Shown piece after piece: positions 14,904 to 23,420 of a DNA stretch of 42,212 nucleotides. Made by a program: the position numbers and the translations under genes. This DNA comes from Gemmatimonadota bacterium (GTDB lineage: Bacteria; Gemmatimonadota; Gemmatimonadetes; Palauibacterales; Palauibacteraceae), in NCBI GenBank assembly GCA_029262175.1, contig JAJCZV010000115.1, positions 1 to 42,212 on the forward strand, read 5' to 3'. Positions within the stretch are counted from its first letter, which is position 1. Each line of letters starts with the position of its first letter. The notes under the pieces are model-generated. The model worked only from the letters and a program-made list of their open reading frames with translations. It ran no database searches and had not been told where the DNA came from.

Positions 14904-17344
14904 AGCCAACGTTGGGCGGCGTCCATGCGAGCGAGCAGTGTCGGAATCGGGGTATCGCCATAGCCCTGAGTCAGACGGGCCCGCGCGACTTCGAGCGCTG
15001 CGAGCAGGTCCGTCGCGGCGGCGCGGGCGACCTCCGGATCGGAGCTCCCGACCTCGTCGATCCACACGGCGCCGGTGTGCGCGAAGGGATAATTCGCCAT
15101 CGCGGGCCAGGTCGCGTCCCCCCCAACCGCGCGCGCCGCGACCCACCCGCCGGCCGGCAACACGAGTTCTCCCGAAAAGTCCTGCGACCCGGGACTATCC
15201 AGACCCTCTCCGGACCACACGACTTCGCCGTTGACCAGGACCTCGACGCCCTCGACGGCAGACGCCGAACCCAGAGTCAACGTCCAGGAGGTCGAGCCCG
15301 CCGCAGCGATTTCGCCTGGACCCGCGCCGCCGATCTTGAAGTCGAGCATCGGTCCGTTCGTCACGAAGCTGCGTCCCGCGCGAAGCGCACTGAGATAGGT
15401 CGGCCAGTTGAGCCCGTCGCCCGTGTTCGCATAAACCCGCGCGGTCCCCACCGCCATCGTGCGATAGAAGTCGGTCATGACGTCGGTCCCGGCCGATGGT
15501 GCCACCGGGATCCCGAGGTTGAGGAAGCGATGCCAAACCTGAGTCGTGCTGACTTCATCGCTCCATAGGCAGACGACTTCGAGCGCATCGAGGTCGCCCA
15601 GCACGGCGTCGGCGATCAACTCGATGGGGATACTGGGTGCGAGTGCCGACCATTCGCTCTCGGCCCAGGGCGTCGCGCGCTCGATCCCGCGCGGTTGGAC
15701 CGGGTGCACGTAGTAACCGATGCCGCCTTCGTCGCGGGCGTGCTGCAACGCCTCCGCGTTCGCGCGATCATCGGCGCCGTACACCTGATATCCGGGTCCC
15801 CAAACCCAGGGCCAAAAGAGCTGGCTCGTCCCGAACACTCCGACGTGTCCCAGAAAGTGCGAGCGAACCTCTTGCCCAAAACGAATCATCGGTGACGCGT
15901 CGGATTTTTGCCAACCCCACAGATCTTGGTCGCCGAAACGATTGTGCAGGTTCGCCAGAAGCGGCGTCGCGATGTCGAGCGCTTCCCCTTTCATCATCGG
16001 AACCAAATCCGATGGAGCAAGGTCGTAGGGGCCACCGTAGTTGAGGTGGAAGTGGTGTTCCCCGGAGGTCCACCCCGCCGCGCGCGCGTCCCACACCGGC
16101 TCGAGTACGAGCTCGACCTCCGTGATAAACTGCGGGGCGAGCTGGACGCTGCGCGTCACCTCGGGCGTCGCGAGTCCTTGCACCGCGGACACGGTGGCCG
16201 CACCGACGGGTACCGTCAGCTCAATGACACCGGGAGAGTAGAAAAAGACGCGTCCGTTTTGTCCATCGAAGCGAGCCGCAGACCGATTCGGAATGACCGC
16301 GTGCGCCTTCCCGTCCAGAACGTTGAGGCGTGCCGGAACGGGCGGGCCACCGGCCACCGACGTCGTCCGGATCCGGAGTGTCGCGGTGGGCTCGCCCCAG
16401 TTCCACACGTGGACGGGGACCTCCTCGATCGCCCCCCCGACCGCGCGGATACGCTTGAGAACCATCCGTTGCTCGGCGTCGGCCTCGGAGAAATAGATCC
16501 ACTCCCCTCCTGCGCCCCAAGCCGGAGTGAGGGGCATCCCGCCCTGGCTCAGGAGGATGGAGGGGTCCGGAGCCTCTCGGTTGACGAGCCGAAGCTCCCA
16601 ACCCTCTTGGGTTGGCCAATTGATGGCGATGGACGAGCCGTCGGGACTGAGGGCGGGCCGCGCCATCGACGCGATGTTCGCCTCGAGTAGCACCGTGGCT
16701 GGGCCGCCCGTCGCGGGCGCCCACATGACTCGATCCCTGTCGGATTTGGCGAGATAGAGAAGACCGTCTGCGGCGGGTTGCGGTCGAAGCTCGATCCCGC
16801 GCTCGGTCGTCACCCTGCGCTGTTCACCGGTCGCCGTTGAAATCGCCCACAAGTCCAGATCGCCCGCGGAAGCCGACGAAAAGAAGAGCTCGCTGCCGTC
16901 GGTCGAGAACGCGGGGTCGAGATCGATCGCCGGCGTGTCGCCGAAGCTGAGCTCCGCGCCACTGACGGCGCTGGCGATGACGATCTGAGTGTCATGGTCG
17001 TTGTCGCGTACGAAAGCGAGCAGCTCGCCATCCGGCGACCACGCGGGACGAGAGTCGAGTCCACCACTCTTCGAAAAACGCTCCGCGACGCCCGTCGACA
17101 AGTCCATGATCCAGATCCAGCCGCGCGACGAGAACGCGATTCGAGACCCGTCCGGTGACGGTGCGGGATCGATCGGACCGTTGGTCAGAAGGGGAAGTTC
17201 ATACCCCTCGAGGTACACATGGTGATTGTACCCGGCCACCTTGGGGTATCGGTTCAGCCACTGCGCGGAACCCGAGGCGGGCACCACCAACATCGCACAC
17301 AAGGCACCGAAGAAGAGGAGTGGTAGCGATCGAAACGAGGTCAT
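14882..17344 (-). CDS. Secreted TolB-like propeller joined to a CehA/McbA-type metallohydrolase
   Basis: The 820-residue protein begins with a signal peptide (MTSFRSLPLLFFGALCAMLVV...GSAQ). Residues of about 40-330 form a TolB/DPP-IV-like propeller of PD40 units (for example PAPSPDGSRIAFSSRGW, DSRPAWSPDGELLAFVRDN, DLDPAFSTDGSELFFSS, RPALSPDGSSIAINW). The second half matches the CehA/McbA family of PHP-like metallohydrolases: SGEHHFHLNYGG supplies the first metal histidines, then LLANLHNRFGDQ, GIGYYVHPVQPRG and VAPSAGTDVMTDF with later His/Asp ligands. CehA and McbA hydrolyse carbaryl, but most relatives have unknown substrates. The ATG at 17344 has AGGA upstream; the longer frame to 17455 lacks a good start. 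The lipoprotein and HicB-like genes lie just upstream on the same strand with about 43-base gaps. Confidence 0.88.
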   Translation of the reverse strand: MTSFRSLPLLFFGALCAMLVVPASGSAQWLNRYPKVAGYNHHVYLEGYELPLLTNGPIDPAPSPDGSRIAFSSRGWIWIMDLSTGVAERFSKSGGLDSRPAWSPDGELLAFVRDNDHDTQIVIASAVSGAELSFGDTPAIDLDPAFSTDGSELFFSSASAGDLDLWAISTATGEQRRVTTERGIELRPQPAADGLLYLAKSDRDRVMWAPATGGPATVLLEANIASMARPALSPDGSSIAINWPTQEGWELRLVNREAPDPSILLSQGGMPLTPAWGAGGEWIYFSEADAEQRMVLKRIRAVGGAIEEVPVHVWNWGEPTATLRIRTTSVAGGPPVPARLNVLDGKAHAVIPNRSAARFDGQNGRVFFYSPGVIELTVPVGAATVSAVQGLATPEVTRSVQLAPQFITEVELVLEPVWDARAAGWTSGEHHFHLNYGGPYDLAPSDLVPMMKGEALDIATPLLANLHNRFGDQDLWGWQKSDASPMIRFGQEVRSHFLGHVGVFGTSQLFWPWVWGPGYQVYGADDRANAEALQHARDEGGIGYYVHPVQPRGIERATPWAESEWSALAPSIPIELIADAVLGDLDALEVVCLWSDEVSTTQVWHRFLNLGIPVAPSAGTDVMTDFYRTMAVGTARVYANTGDGLNWPTYLSALRAGRSFVTNGPMLDFKIGGAGPGEIAAAGSTSWTLTLGSASAVEGVEVLVNGEVVWSGEGLDSPGSQDFSGELVLPAGGWVAARAVGGDATWPAMANYPFAHTGAVWIDEVGSSDPEVARAAATDLLAALEVARARLTQGYGDTPIPTLLARMDAAQRWLEERAAP

Positions 17345-17387
17345 GGAGTGTCCTAAAGCACGAGTCCCGAGACAACGCGATTTCGAC

Positions 17388-17867
17388 TCAGCGCGTCGCC
17401 GTCCACGCACCGGCGACCACAACCGTGTCGATGCTGCTATCGACCTGCACGACAAGTTGAATCTCGACCTGGCCGCTCATCCCATCGCCGACGAGCGTCC
17501 CCGTGTTGTGAATCGTCTCGGAATCGATGTCGAACATGACCTGATTTCCGATGAGCGAACCGCTCACGATGTTTCCCTGACCGAAGTCGATCAATTCCGG
17601 GGTGCCGGTGAGGCTGCAAAACAGTCGCGCTTGGCTGTAGATCCCGACAAACGTCGCACCACTGCCCGGGATAAACATCTCCAGACCGTAGTCGCATGTC
17701 AGGGGGCCGCCAAAGACGGTGCCGCTCAACCCCAAGGCCTCATACGTCCAATTTCCGGTGACCGTGGGCGCCGGCGTCGCAGGCGCCATCATCGCGTCGC
17801 CGCACGCGACGAACGCGGAGGTACCCACAAGGAGCGCCGAGGAACGACAAACTGCTCTCAGATTCAT
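17388..17867 (-). CDS. Small lipoprotein of unknown function
   Basis: The 159-residue product has a signal peptide with lipobox (TSAFVAC, Cys about residue 22) and so should be lipidated. The mature part reads as a single beta-barrel-like or sandwich domain: TGNWTYEALGLSGTVFGGPLTCDYGLEMFIPGSG, FVGIYSQARLFCSLTG, VSGSLIGNQVMFDIDSETIHNTGTLVGDGMSGQVEIQL. Two cysteines outside the lipobox could form a disulfide. I do not recognise a named family. It sits between the HicB-like gene (44 bases upstream) and the metallohydrolase (43 bases downstream) on one strand, so the three may be cotranscribed. Confidence 0.75.
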   Translation of the reverse strand: MNLRAVCRSSALLVGTSAFVACGDAMMAPATPAPTVTGNWTYEALGLSGTVFGGPLTCDYGLEMFIPGSGATFVGIYSQARLFCSLTGTPELIDFGQGNIVSGSLIGNQVMFDIDSETIHNTGTLVGDGMSGQVEIQLVVQVDSSIDTVVVAGAWTATR

Positions 17868-17911
17868 GTGCGAGAAACTAGTAGATCCACCTCGATGGCG
17901 CCGCCCGCGGA

Positions 17912-18145
17912 CTATCCCAGGACTTCGAGCACAGCTCTGCCGATCTCGACCTTCGTTGCGTATGCGCGGGCCCGGGGAGGCTCCTCCCCCGCCTGACGCA
18001 GGCCCATGACGTGGAATTCGAGCACGGCTCGGATTTGGCGTTCCACCTGATCGCTCGTGCGACCCCTCGCGACGCACCCCTCGATATCCGGCGCATGGGC
18101 CGCGTAGCCCGTCTCGGTCGGTTGAACGACGATCAGAAACTCCAT
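17912..18145 (-). CDS. HicB-like (UPF0150) protein without HicA partner
   Basis: The 77-residue protein has the partial RNase-H-like fold of HicB antitoxins: MEFLIVVQPTETGYAAHAPDIEGCVARGRTSDQVERQIRAVLEFHVMGLR. HicB normally blocks the mRNA-cutting toxin HicA and represses the operon. A C-terminal tail (RARAYATKVEIGRAVLEVLG) is short, and no DNA-binding domain is evident. The ribosome site GGAGGAG before the ATG is very strong. No HicA frame (about 60 residues with a dsRBD-like fold) is found on either side, so it is a solitary member, as many UPF0150 proteins are. A long palindrome lies 22 bases upstream of the start. Confidence 0.85.
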   Translation of the reverse strand: MEFLIVVQPTETGYAAHAPDIEGCVARGRTSDQVERQIRAVLEFHVMGLRQAGEEPPRARAYATKVEIGRAVLEVLG

Positions 18146-18166
18146 GTCTCCTCCTTCGGTCCACGA

Positions 18167-18197
18167 TTCCGCACTCCGACAGCCTCGGCGTGCGGAA
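18167..18197. promoter_or_regulatory. Perfect-arm palindrome upstream of the HicB-like gene
   Basis: TTCCGCAC and GTGCGGAA (8 of 8 paired) enclose a further CCGA/TCGG pair and a five-base loop CAGCC. It stands 22 bases from the HicB-like start and about 135 bases from the beta-lactamase-like gene on the other strand. It could be an operator for either promoter or an RNA hairpin in the HicB leader. Confidence 0.5.
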
Positions 18198-18332
18198 CAA
18201 CTTCGACCCGACCATCAACGCGGAATCAACCATCGCGAAGGGCGACCCGTATTGCCGCCCGAGTTGTGAAGGAGCACGTTTCCGCTGACGATCGCGGTCG
18301 AGTTCGGGAGGTAACCGCCTGGAGGACCTTTG

Positions 18333-20027
18333 TTGAAATCATCGCTACATCCGTTGCGCACCGCATGCGCGCCGCATCCCGCGGCTGTCTGGCGGGTCGC
18401 GGCCGTTCTGCTCGCAGTAAGCGCCGCTACAGCCTCTCTCGCTTCGCAAGAACACGCGCCTCCTTCAGTGGCCGAGATCGACGCGTGGGTCGAGGCGGGC
18501 ATGGAGCGATGGGATGTGCCGGGATTGGCCCTGGCCGTCGTGGTGGACGGCGAAGTGTTTCTCACCCGCGGATACGGCGTGCGTGAATTGGGTCAGCCCG
18601 CCGCGGTGAATGAAGAGACGCTGTTCAGCATCGGTTCGTGCTCGAAGGCCTTCGGGGCGGCAACGCTCGCAACGCTCGTGGAGGATGGTGCGCTGACTTG
18701 GGATGACCGCATCGTCGATCACTTGCCGTGGTTCCGACTCCACGATCCGTGGACCACGCAGGAGATTCGCGTGCACGACATCGTCACCCACCGAGTCGGC
18801 ACCGGGAGCAACCAACAGCTTCGTCCGCTGGCTCAAAACCGACGCGACTATCTGAGTCGTCTGCCGTACTCCGTACCCGTTCATACTTTCCGAGATCAAT
18901 ACGGCTACACCAACGACATGTTGATCTTGACCGGTGAACTCGTCGAAACGGTGTCAGGCACGACGTGGGATGCGTTCGCCAAAGAACGCCTTTGGACGCC
19001 GCTCGGGATGAACTCGACGACCGCGCGTATGTCGACGGCCAACGCGAACCGCAATCACGCGATGCCGCACGCGTTCATCGAGCGGCGATATGTCGGCTCC
19101 TTCAACACGGCCGGGCCGGCGCTCGAGCCCGTGGCCTGGCAATACCCCGTCGACGTGACCGTGCCGTCGGGCGGCGTCGTATCGACCGCTGCTGATATGG
19201 CCCGGTGGATGAAGTTTCATCTCGGGACACACACCGCGGCGCCGCTGTCGTGGGCCTCGGTCGAGCGCATGCACACGCCGCACACCGTGATCCAGAATCC
19301 GAGTTCGTGGATGACGTTCGACGGGCCGGGCGCGTATGCGATGGGTTGGGCGACGGGGCACTTCGGAACCGTGAGGACCGTCGGTCATGCCGGAAACGCG
19401 CTCGGCTTCAACTGCTCGATCGCGCTCGTCCCCGAACATGGCTTTGGCGTCTTCACCAACGGCAACCGAAACTCCGAGCTCCCGTTTGTCCTCACCAAGT
19501 GGATGGTGGCGCGCTTTTTTGGGGACAAAGAGATGCGAGAACATGACTGGCACGGCGATCGCGAGCGTAGCGTCGCCGCCAGCAACGCAGAAGCAATCGA
19601 GGCCGAGCAGGCTCGTCTCGACGCTCGGCTCCCGCAGGGCGCATCGATCCCCCTCGACGCATACGTCGGGACATACAAGAATGGATATGCGGGCGAACTC
19701 CGCGTGCGCATCGCCGACGGTCCCGCCGATCCTCTGAGGCCGGCCGAGGGACGGGGCGCTCGCTGGGATGCGACCCCGGGCGTCCATGAGCGGGCCGAGG
19801 CGTCGACCGCCAACACTTCGGTCGCCGAACCGAGCGCGCCTTACCTGATCGCCGAACTGGACGGACGTGAGCGACCGATCCGCCTTCCCCTCGAGCCCTG
19901 GCACCTCGACCAGTTCGACGCCTGGTACGGCGACATTCGGATTCGCTTTTCATTCGACCTGAGCGACATGGCCGAGGTCACCGGCGTCACCCTCGACTAC
20001 TACGGCGCCTTCGACCGCGTCCCTTAG
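18333..20027 (+). CDS. Serine beta-lactamase-like hydrolase with C-terminal DUF3471-type domain
   Basis: The product (about 564 residues) belongs to the class C beta-lactamase / DD-peptidase-like family, most members of which hydrolyse esters or peptides rather than drugs. A signal peptide (about residues 18-39) is followed by the catalytic domain with SxxK (SCSK, about 102-105), the YxN triad YTN in QYGYTND, and HAG in VGHAGNALGF taking the place of KTG. The last 100 residues (DAYVGTYKNGYAGELRVRI ... LDYYGAFDRVP) form a lipocalin-like DUF3471 domain. TTG 18333 (or 18330) is the start because GGAGG lies seven bases upstream and no ATG fits. It would act in the periplasm. Confidence 0.9.
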   Translation: MKSSLHPLRTACAPHPAAVWRVAAVLLAVSAATASLASQEHAPPSVAEIDAWVEAGMERWDVPGLALAVVVDGEVFLTRGYGVRELGQPAAVNEETLFSIGSCSKAFGAATLATLVEDGALTWDDRIVDHLPWFRLHDPWTTQEIRVHDIVTHRVGTGSNQQLRPLAQNRRDYLSRLPYSVPVHTFRDQYGYTNDMLILTGELVETVSGTTWDAFAKERLWTPLGMNSTTARMSTANANRNHAMPHAFIERRYVGSFNTAGPALEPVAWQYPVDVTVPSGGVVSTAADMARWMKFHLGTHTAAPLSWASVERMHTPHTVIQNPSSWMTFDGPGAYAMGWATGHFGTVRTVGHAGNALGFNCSIALVPEHGFGVFTNGNRNSELPFVLTKWMVARFFGDKEMREHDWHGDRERSVAASNAEAIEAEQARLDARLPQGASIPLDAYVGTYKNGYAGELRVRIADGPADPLRPAEGRGARWDATPGVHERAEASTANTSVAEPSAPYLIAELDGRERPIRLPLEPWHLDQFDAWYGDIRIRFSFDLSDMAEVTGVTLDYYGAFDRVP

Positions 20028-20030
20028 GCC

Positions 20031-20113
20031 CGGGCCGACCCCGGACCGAACTGCGGCCGGACCCCAACCGGGCCCCACCGGGTCCCACACCGAACCCAAA
20101 CCGAACCCCGATC
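20031..20113 (+). repeat. Low-complexity degenerate repeat after the beta-lactamase-like gene
   Basis: The stretch is built from variants of CCGGACCC and CCGAACCC with no reading frame of interest. It begins just past the stop and looks like a decayed short tandem array. Confidence 0.6.
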
Positions 20114-20143
20114 GCTATGCAGAACGGGGGCTTTGAGAATAAT

Positions 20144-20160
20144 GCGTAACACTGTTACGC
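20144..20160. terminator. Palindrome between convergent genes (possible terminator or operator)
   Basis: GCGTAAC-ACT-GTTACGC is a perfect 7-base inverted repeat. On the plus strand it is followed by a T-rich GTTTCGCGTTTT, so it may end transcription from the beta-lactamase-like gene; on the other strand it follows the permease stop by about 40 bases. It also resembles a TetR-type operator, but no TetR gene is near. Confidence 0.4.
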
Positions 20161-20198
20161 GTTTCGCGTTTTCGAGCGGGAGGCCTCTCGTCGGTCCG

Positions 20199-22865
20199 CT
20201 ATCCTTGTCGAAGCACCGTGGCCGGCTCGGTCCCTCCGGCGCGACGCGCGGGAATCCAGGACGAGAGCGCGGCGACGGCCAGGAGCACGAACGGGATCGT
20301 CACAAACGTCAGCGCGTCGCGCGTCTCCACGCCAAACAACAGACTCTCCAGGAAGCGTGTGGCGAGGAGCGCCGCGACCACGCCGATGACGAGCCCGCCC
20401 GCTGCCAAGACCAACCCGTTGCGCATGACCAAGCCGATGATCTCGCCGCGGTCGGCGCCGAGCGCCATGCGGACACCGATCTCTTGTCGCCGTTGTCCGA
20501 CGGAGTAGGCGAGGACGCCGTAAAGACCGATAGCTCCCAACAGCAGCGCGAGTCCCGCGAACGTCACCATGAGCTGCATCGCAAACCGTCGGGTCGCTCG
20601 ACTATCGGCGTACAAGTCTTCCACGCGCGTGAATCGCTCCAAGACCAAGGACCGATCGAACTCCCAGAGCACAGACTCCACCGCTTCGCGCGAGGGGGGC
20701 GAGTCTGCACGAATCATGAATGTCTGCCAACCCATCCAATTCCATGGCTTTTGCGCGTAGGGGATGAAGAAGACGGGTTCCGCCTCCGTCGGCCCCAGGT
20801 GCCGCGTGTCGGCAACGACGCCCACGATCTCGAGCCAAGGTCCCTCCTGGCTCGCCGTGCTGATGCGTTCGCCGATGGGGCTCCGCCCCGGCCAGTGCAG
20901 CGCAGCCAAAGCTTCGTTGATCACTGCGACGCGGGCGGACTCCGTGTCGTCGGTGCGCTCGATGGACCGACCGAGCACCACCGGTTGTCGCATCGCCTCG
21001 AAGTAATCTGGTGTCACGACTCGAAGCTGGATCGCGTCCTCCATCGACTCCGGGCCGAGCCGCGGCTGTCCGGCAACGGAATATCCAAAGGACATTTGAT
21101 ATCCGATGACCGGAGGTTCGCTCGTCCCACCTACAGCGGTCACGCCGGAGATCGCGGCCAGTCGTTCTCGCAGCGGTTCGAGCAGGGCCTGCTGCTCAAC
21201 CAGTGTGGGATATGCCGGGCCCGGTAGTCCGAGCGTAGCTGCGGACAGGTTGTCGATATCGAAGCCGTAGTCGACGCTTTGTAGCGCAATCATGCTCCGA
21301 GTCAACAGACCCGCCCCAATCAAGAGAACCGACGAGAGCGCGATCTGACTGACGAGGATCGCGGAGCGAAGCCGTGTATGGGAACGCCCGCCGCTGCTTC
21401 CCCGCCGTCCCTCCTGGAGCACCGATGCGGGATCGACTCGCGTCGTTCGCAAGGCCGGAATCAGTCCGAATAAGACCGTGCAGGTCACGGTCACCAAGGC
21501 GGCGAAAACAAGGACCGCGGTGTCCAGGCGCGTCGTGGCCAAGAGGGGGATGTCGCGCGGAGCCATGCTCACGAAGAGCCGCATCAGTCCCGCGGCAAGC
21601 ACCAACCCGAGGCCGCCTCCCACCAGCGAGAGCATGCTGCTCTCCACAAGAGCCTTTCTGATCAAGCGTCCACGGCCCGCACCGATGGCGCTGCGTAAGG
21701 CAAACTCTCGCCGCTTCGCCGTGAACCGGGCGAGCATGAGGTTGGCCAGGTTGGCGCAGGCCACGAGAAGGACCGCGGCAACCACCGTGAGCAGCACCCA
21801 CATCAGGGGTCGCACGGAACGCGTCAGGTCCGCGCGAAACACTTCGACGTGTGATCGCCAATCGGTCATGGCTTCCGGAAAAGACTGCTCGAGTCGGCCA
21901 GAGATCGCGTCGAGATCTGCCTTCGCCCGCTCGACCGAGACCCCAGGGCCCAGCCGCCCGAGTGCCTGCCATTGGTGGGCGGTGCGGTTCTGACCCTCGC
22001 TCGAATCCGCCATCCGCATACTCAACCAAACGTCGATACCGTCATTCGGGAAGGCGAACCGTGGACCCATCACGCCGACGATCTCCCAATCCTGTTTGTC
22101 GATCGTGAGAAAGCGACCCAGGATATCAGGGTCCCCTCCGAACCTGTTCTGCCACAGCCCCCAGTTGATGACCGCCACGAGCGGCGAACCAGGCTGTCGC
22201 TCCTCTTCGAGGAACTGCCGGCCCAGCAGAGGAGGGACGCCCAGGATCCGAAAGGCCGCAGGCGTCAGCGAAATGGTCTGGATCTGCTGAGGCAACGCAT
22301 CGGTCCCGGTAAGCACCTGACCGAGCTCGAAACTGTACGCCCCGAATTCGGAGAAGCTCTCGTTGTCGTTGCGCCAATCGATGTACGTCGCGCTCGAGAT
22401 GTGATTGCGTGGATAGAGCGGGAGATCGGCCTCCATGACCTGGACGATCCGGTCGGGCTCGAAATAGGGCAGCGGCCGAAACAGGACGGCGTTGGCGACG
22501 CTGAAGATCCCCGTGGTCGCTCCGATGGCCAGCGCCAACGTGGCGACCGCAACGGTCGTAAACGCGGGCGCGGAGCGAAGACTGCGAACCGCTTGTCGAA
22601 CGTCGCCACTAAGCTCATTCAACCCGCGACCAAACCGTCGCTGTCGTTCTCGGCGGCGCGCTTTGGGGACCAAGGCGCTGCGCGCCGCGCGGACATCTCC
22701 GAACTCGCGCTCGGCTTCCTTCCGCGCTCTCTCGGGATCCATGCCCGATGCGACGAGGGCTTCGGTTCGTGCGTCGAGGTGAAAATCAATCTCTCGATCC
22801 ACGTCTTCGCTCGCCTGTCGACCGATCGGTCGCGGTACGCGCAGGACTCGCCCCCATAGACGCAT
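20199..22865 (-). CDS. ADOP-family ABC permease (MacB/FtsX-type, duplicated)
   Basis: The product (about 888 residues) is an ADOP permease, a family common in Acidobacteriota and Gemmatimonadota. An N-terminal helical prefix (VDREIDFHLDARTEALVASGMDPERARKEAEREFGD, about 20-55) precedes a membrane helix, a MacB-type periplasmic domain and a first FtsX core (VLLTVVAAVLLVACANLANLMLARFTAKRREFALRSAIGAGRGRLIRK). A second periplasmic domain and FtsX core follow (LALLLGAIGLYGVLAYSVGQRRQEIGVRMALGADRGEIIGLV). MacB-like systems export peptides, lipids or lipoproteins using a separate ATPase; none is adjacent. ATG 22865 overlaps the PadR stop (TGATG), so the two are translationally coupled. No frameshift is seen. 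Confidence 0.93.
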   Translation of the reverse strand: MRLWGRVLRVPRPIGRQASEDVDREIDFHLDARTEALVASGMDPERARKEAEREFGDVRAARSALVPKARRRERQRRFGRGLNELSGDVRQAVRSLRSAPAFTTVAVATLALAIGATTGIFSVANAVLFRPLPYFEPDRIVQVMEADLPLYPRNHISSATYIDWRNDNESFSEFGAYSFELGQVLTGTDALPQQIQTISLTPAAFRILGVPPLLGRQFLEEERQPGSPLVAVINWGLWQNRFGGDPDILGRFLTIDKQDWEIVGVMGPRFAFPNDGIDVWLSMRMADSSEGQNRTAHQWQALGRLGPGVSVERAKADLDAISGRLEQSFPEAMTDWRSHVEVFRADLTRSVRPLMWVLLTVVAAVLLVACANLANLMLARFTAKRREFALRSAIGAGRGRLIRKALVESSMLSLVGGGLGLVLAAGLMRLFVSMAPRDIPLLATTRLDTAVLVFAALVTVTCTVLFGLIPALRTTRVDPASVLQEGRRGSSGGRSHTRLRSAILVSQIALSSVLLIGAGLLTRSMIALQSVDYGFDIDNLSAATLGLPGPAYPTLVEQQALLEPLRERLAAISGVTAVGGTSEPPVIGYQMSFGYSVAGQPRLGPESMEDAIQLRVVTPDYFEAMRQPVVLGRSIERTDDTESARVAVINEALAALHWPGRSPIGERISTASQEGPWLEIVGVVADTRHLGPTEAEPVFFIPYAQKPWNWMGWQTFMIRADSPPSREAVESVLWEFDRSLVLERFTRVEDLYADSRATRRFAMQLMVTFAGLALLLGAIGLYGVLAYSVGQRRQEIGVRMALGADRGEIIGLVMRNGLVLAAGGLVIGVVAALLATRFLESLLFGVETRDALTFVTIPFVLLAVAALSSWIPARRAGGTEPATVLRQG

Positions 22866-23236
22866 CACAACGCCGCCGCGCCGGCACTACGAGCATCCAG
22901 CACCCGCGTCACCGCTCCGACATATCGTCTCACCACTTTGGATTGGGCGAGGAGTTGGGCACGGCCGCGATCGGTCAGCGAATAGAATTTGGCGCGCCGG
23001 TTGTTCTCGGATCGACCCCATTCGGACGCGAGTAGATCGCGTTGTTCGAGTCGATGCAGGGCTTGATACAGGGCCGCGTCCTCGACATCCAGCGTCCCGT
23101 CCGTCCGTCGCCGAATCCAGCGCGAGACGGCATATCCATGCATGGGACCCCAAGAAAGGGTCTTGAGAACAAGAACATCCAGCGTACCCCTCATGAGCTT
23201 GAGTGGGTCTTCCTGTGTGTTACCGGCCTTGGTCAT
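22865..23236 (-). CDS. PadR-family transcriptional regulator
   Basis: The 123-residue protein is a PadR winged-helix repressor: LMRGTLDVLVLKTLSWGPMHGYAVSRWIRRRTDGTLDVEDAALYQALHRLEQRDLLASEW, then a wing (NNRRAKFYSLTDRGRAQL) and a short C-terminal dimer helix. PadR genes are the usual upstream partner of ADOP permeases, and here the stop overlaps the permease start. It probably represses its own operon until an inducer appears. ATG 23236 is chosen because GGAGA lies a few bases before it; the frame continues to a TTG at 23257. Confidence 0.93.
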   Translation of the reverse strand: MTKAGNTQEDPLKLMRGTLDVLVLKTLSWGPMHGYAVSRWIRRRTDGTLDVEDAALYQALHRLEQRDLLASEWGRSENNRRAKFYSLTDRGRAQLLAQSKVVRRYVGAVTRVLDARSAGAAAL

Positions 23237-23269
23237 TTCGGATTCTCCGGGCGTCAATTTCCCCCTTAG

Positions 23270-23297
23270 ATACTATGGGGACAGAAAAGGTTGTCAT
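23270..23297 (-). promoter_or_regulatory. Candidate promoter of the PadR-permease operon
   Basis: Read on the minus strand, ATGACA (23297-23292) and TAGTAT (23275-23270) are separated by 16 bases and resemble -35 and -10 boxes. C5 and G4 runs flank the -10 (CCCCC at 23261-23265, GGGG at 23277-23280). The 10-mer TTAGATACTA (23266-23275 on plus) recurs inside the BlaI-like operator at 40369. Confidence 0.45.
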
Positions 23298-23420
23298 AGG
23301 CCGAGAGAGAAACCTCCTGCCCTACTCCCAGCGTACGAGGTTCGTCGACCGGCGAACCGTGAACGACGAGGCTGGTTCGGCGGGTCAGCGTAGTACGATC
23401 AAGGCAAGAAAGGACTCTAT

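Noticed and set aside
18146..18329. Search for a HicA toxin gene next to the HicB-like gene.
   Set aside because: No frame of about 60 residues with HicA character exists on either side.
18333..20027. Reading the serine hydrolase as an antibiotic-resistance beta-lactamase.
   Set aside because: It has a DUF3471-type tail and HAG in place of KTG, which fit the large esterase/peptidase branch of the family; resistance cannot be inferred.
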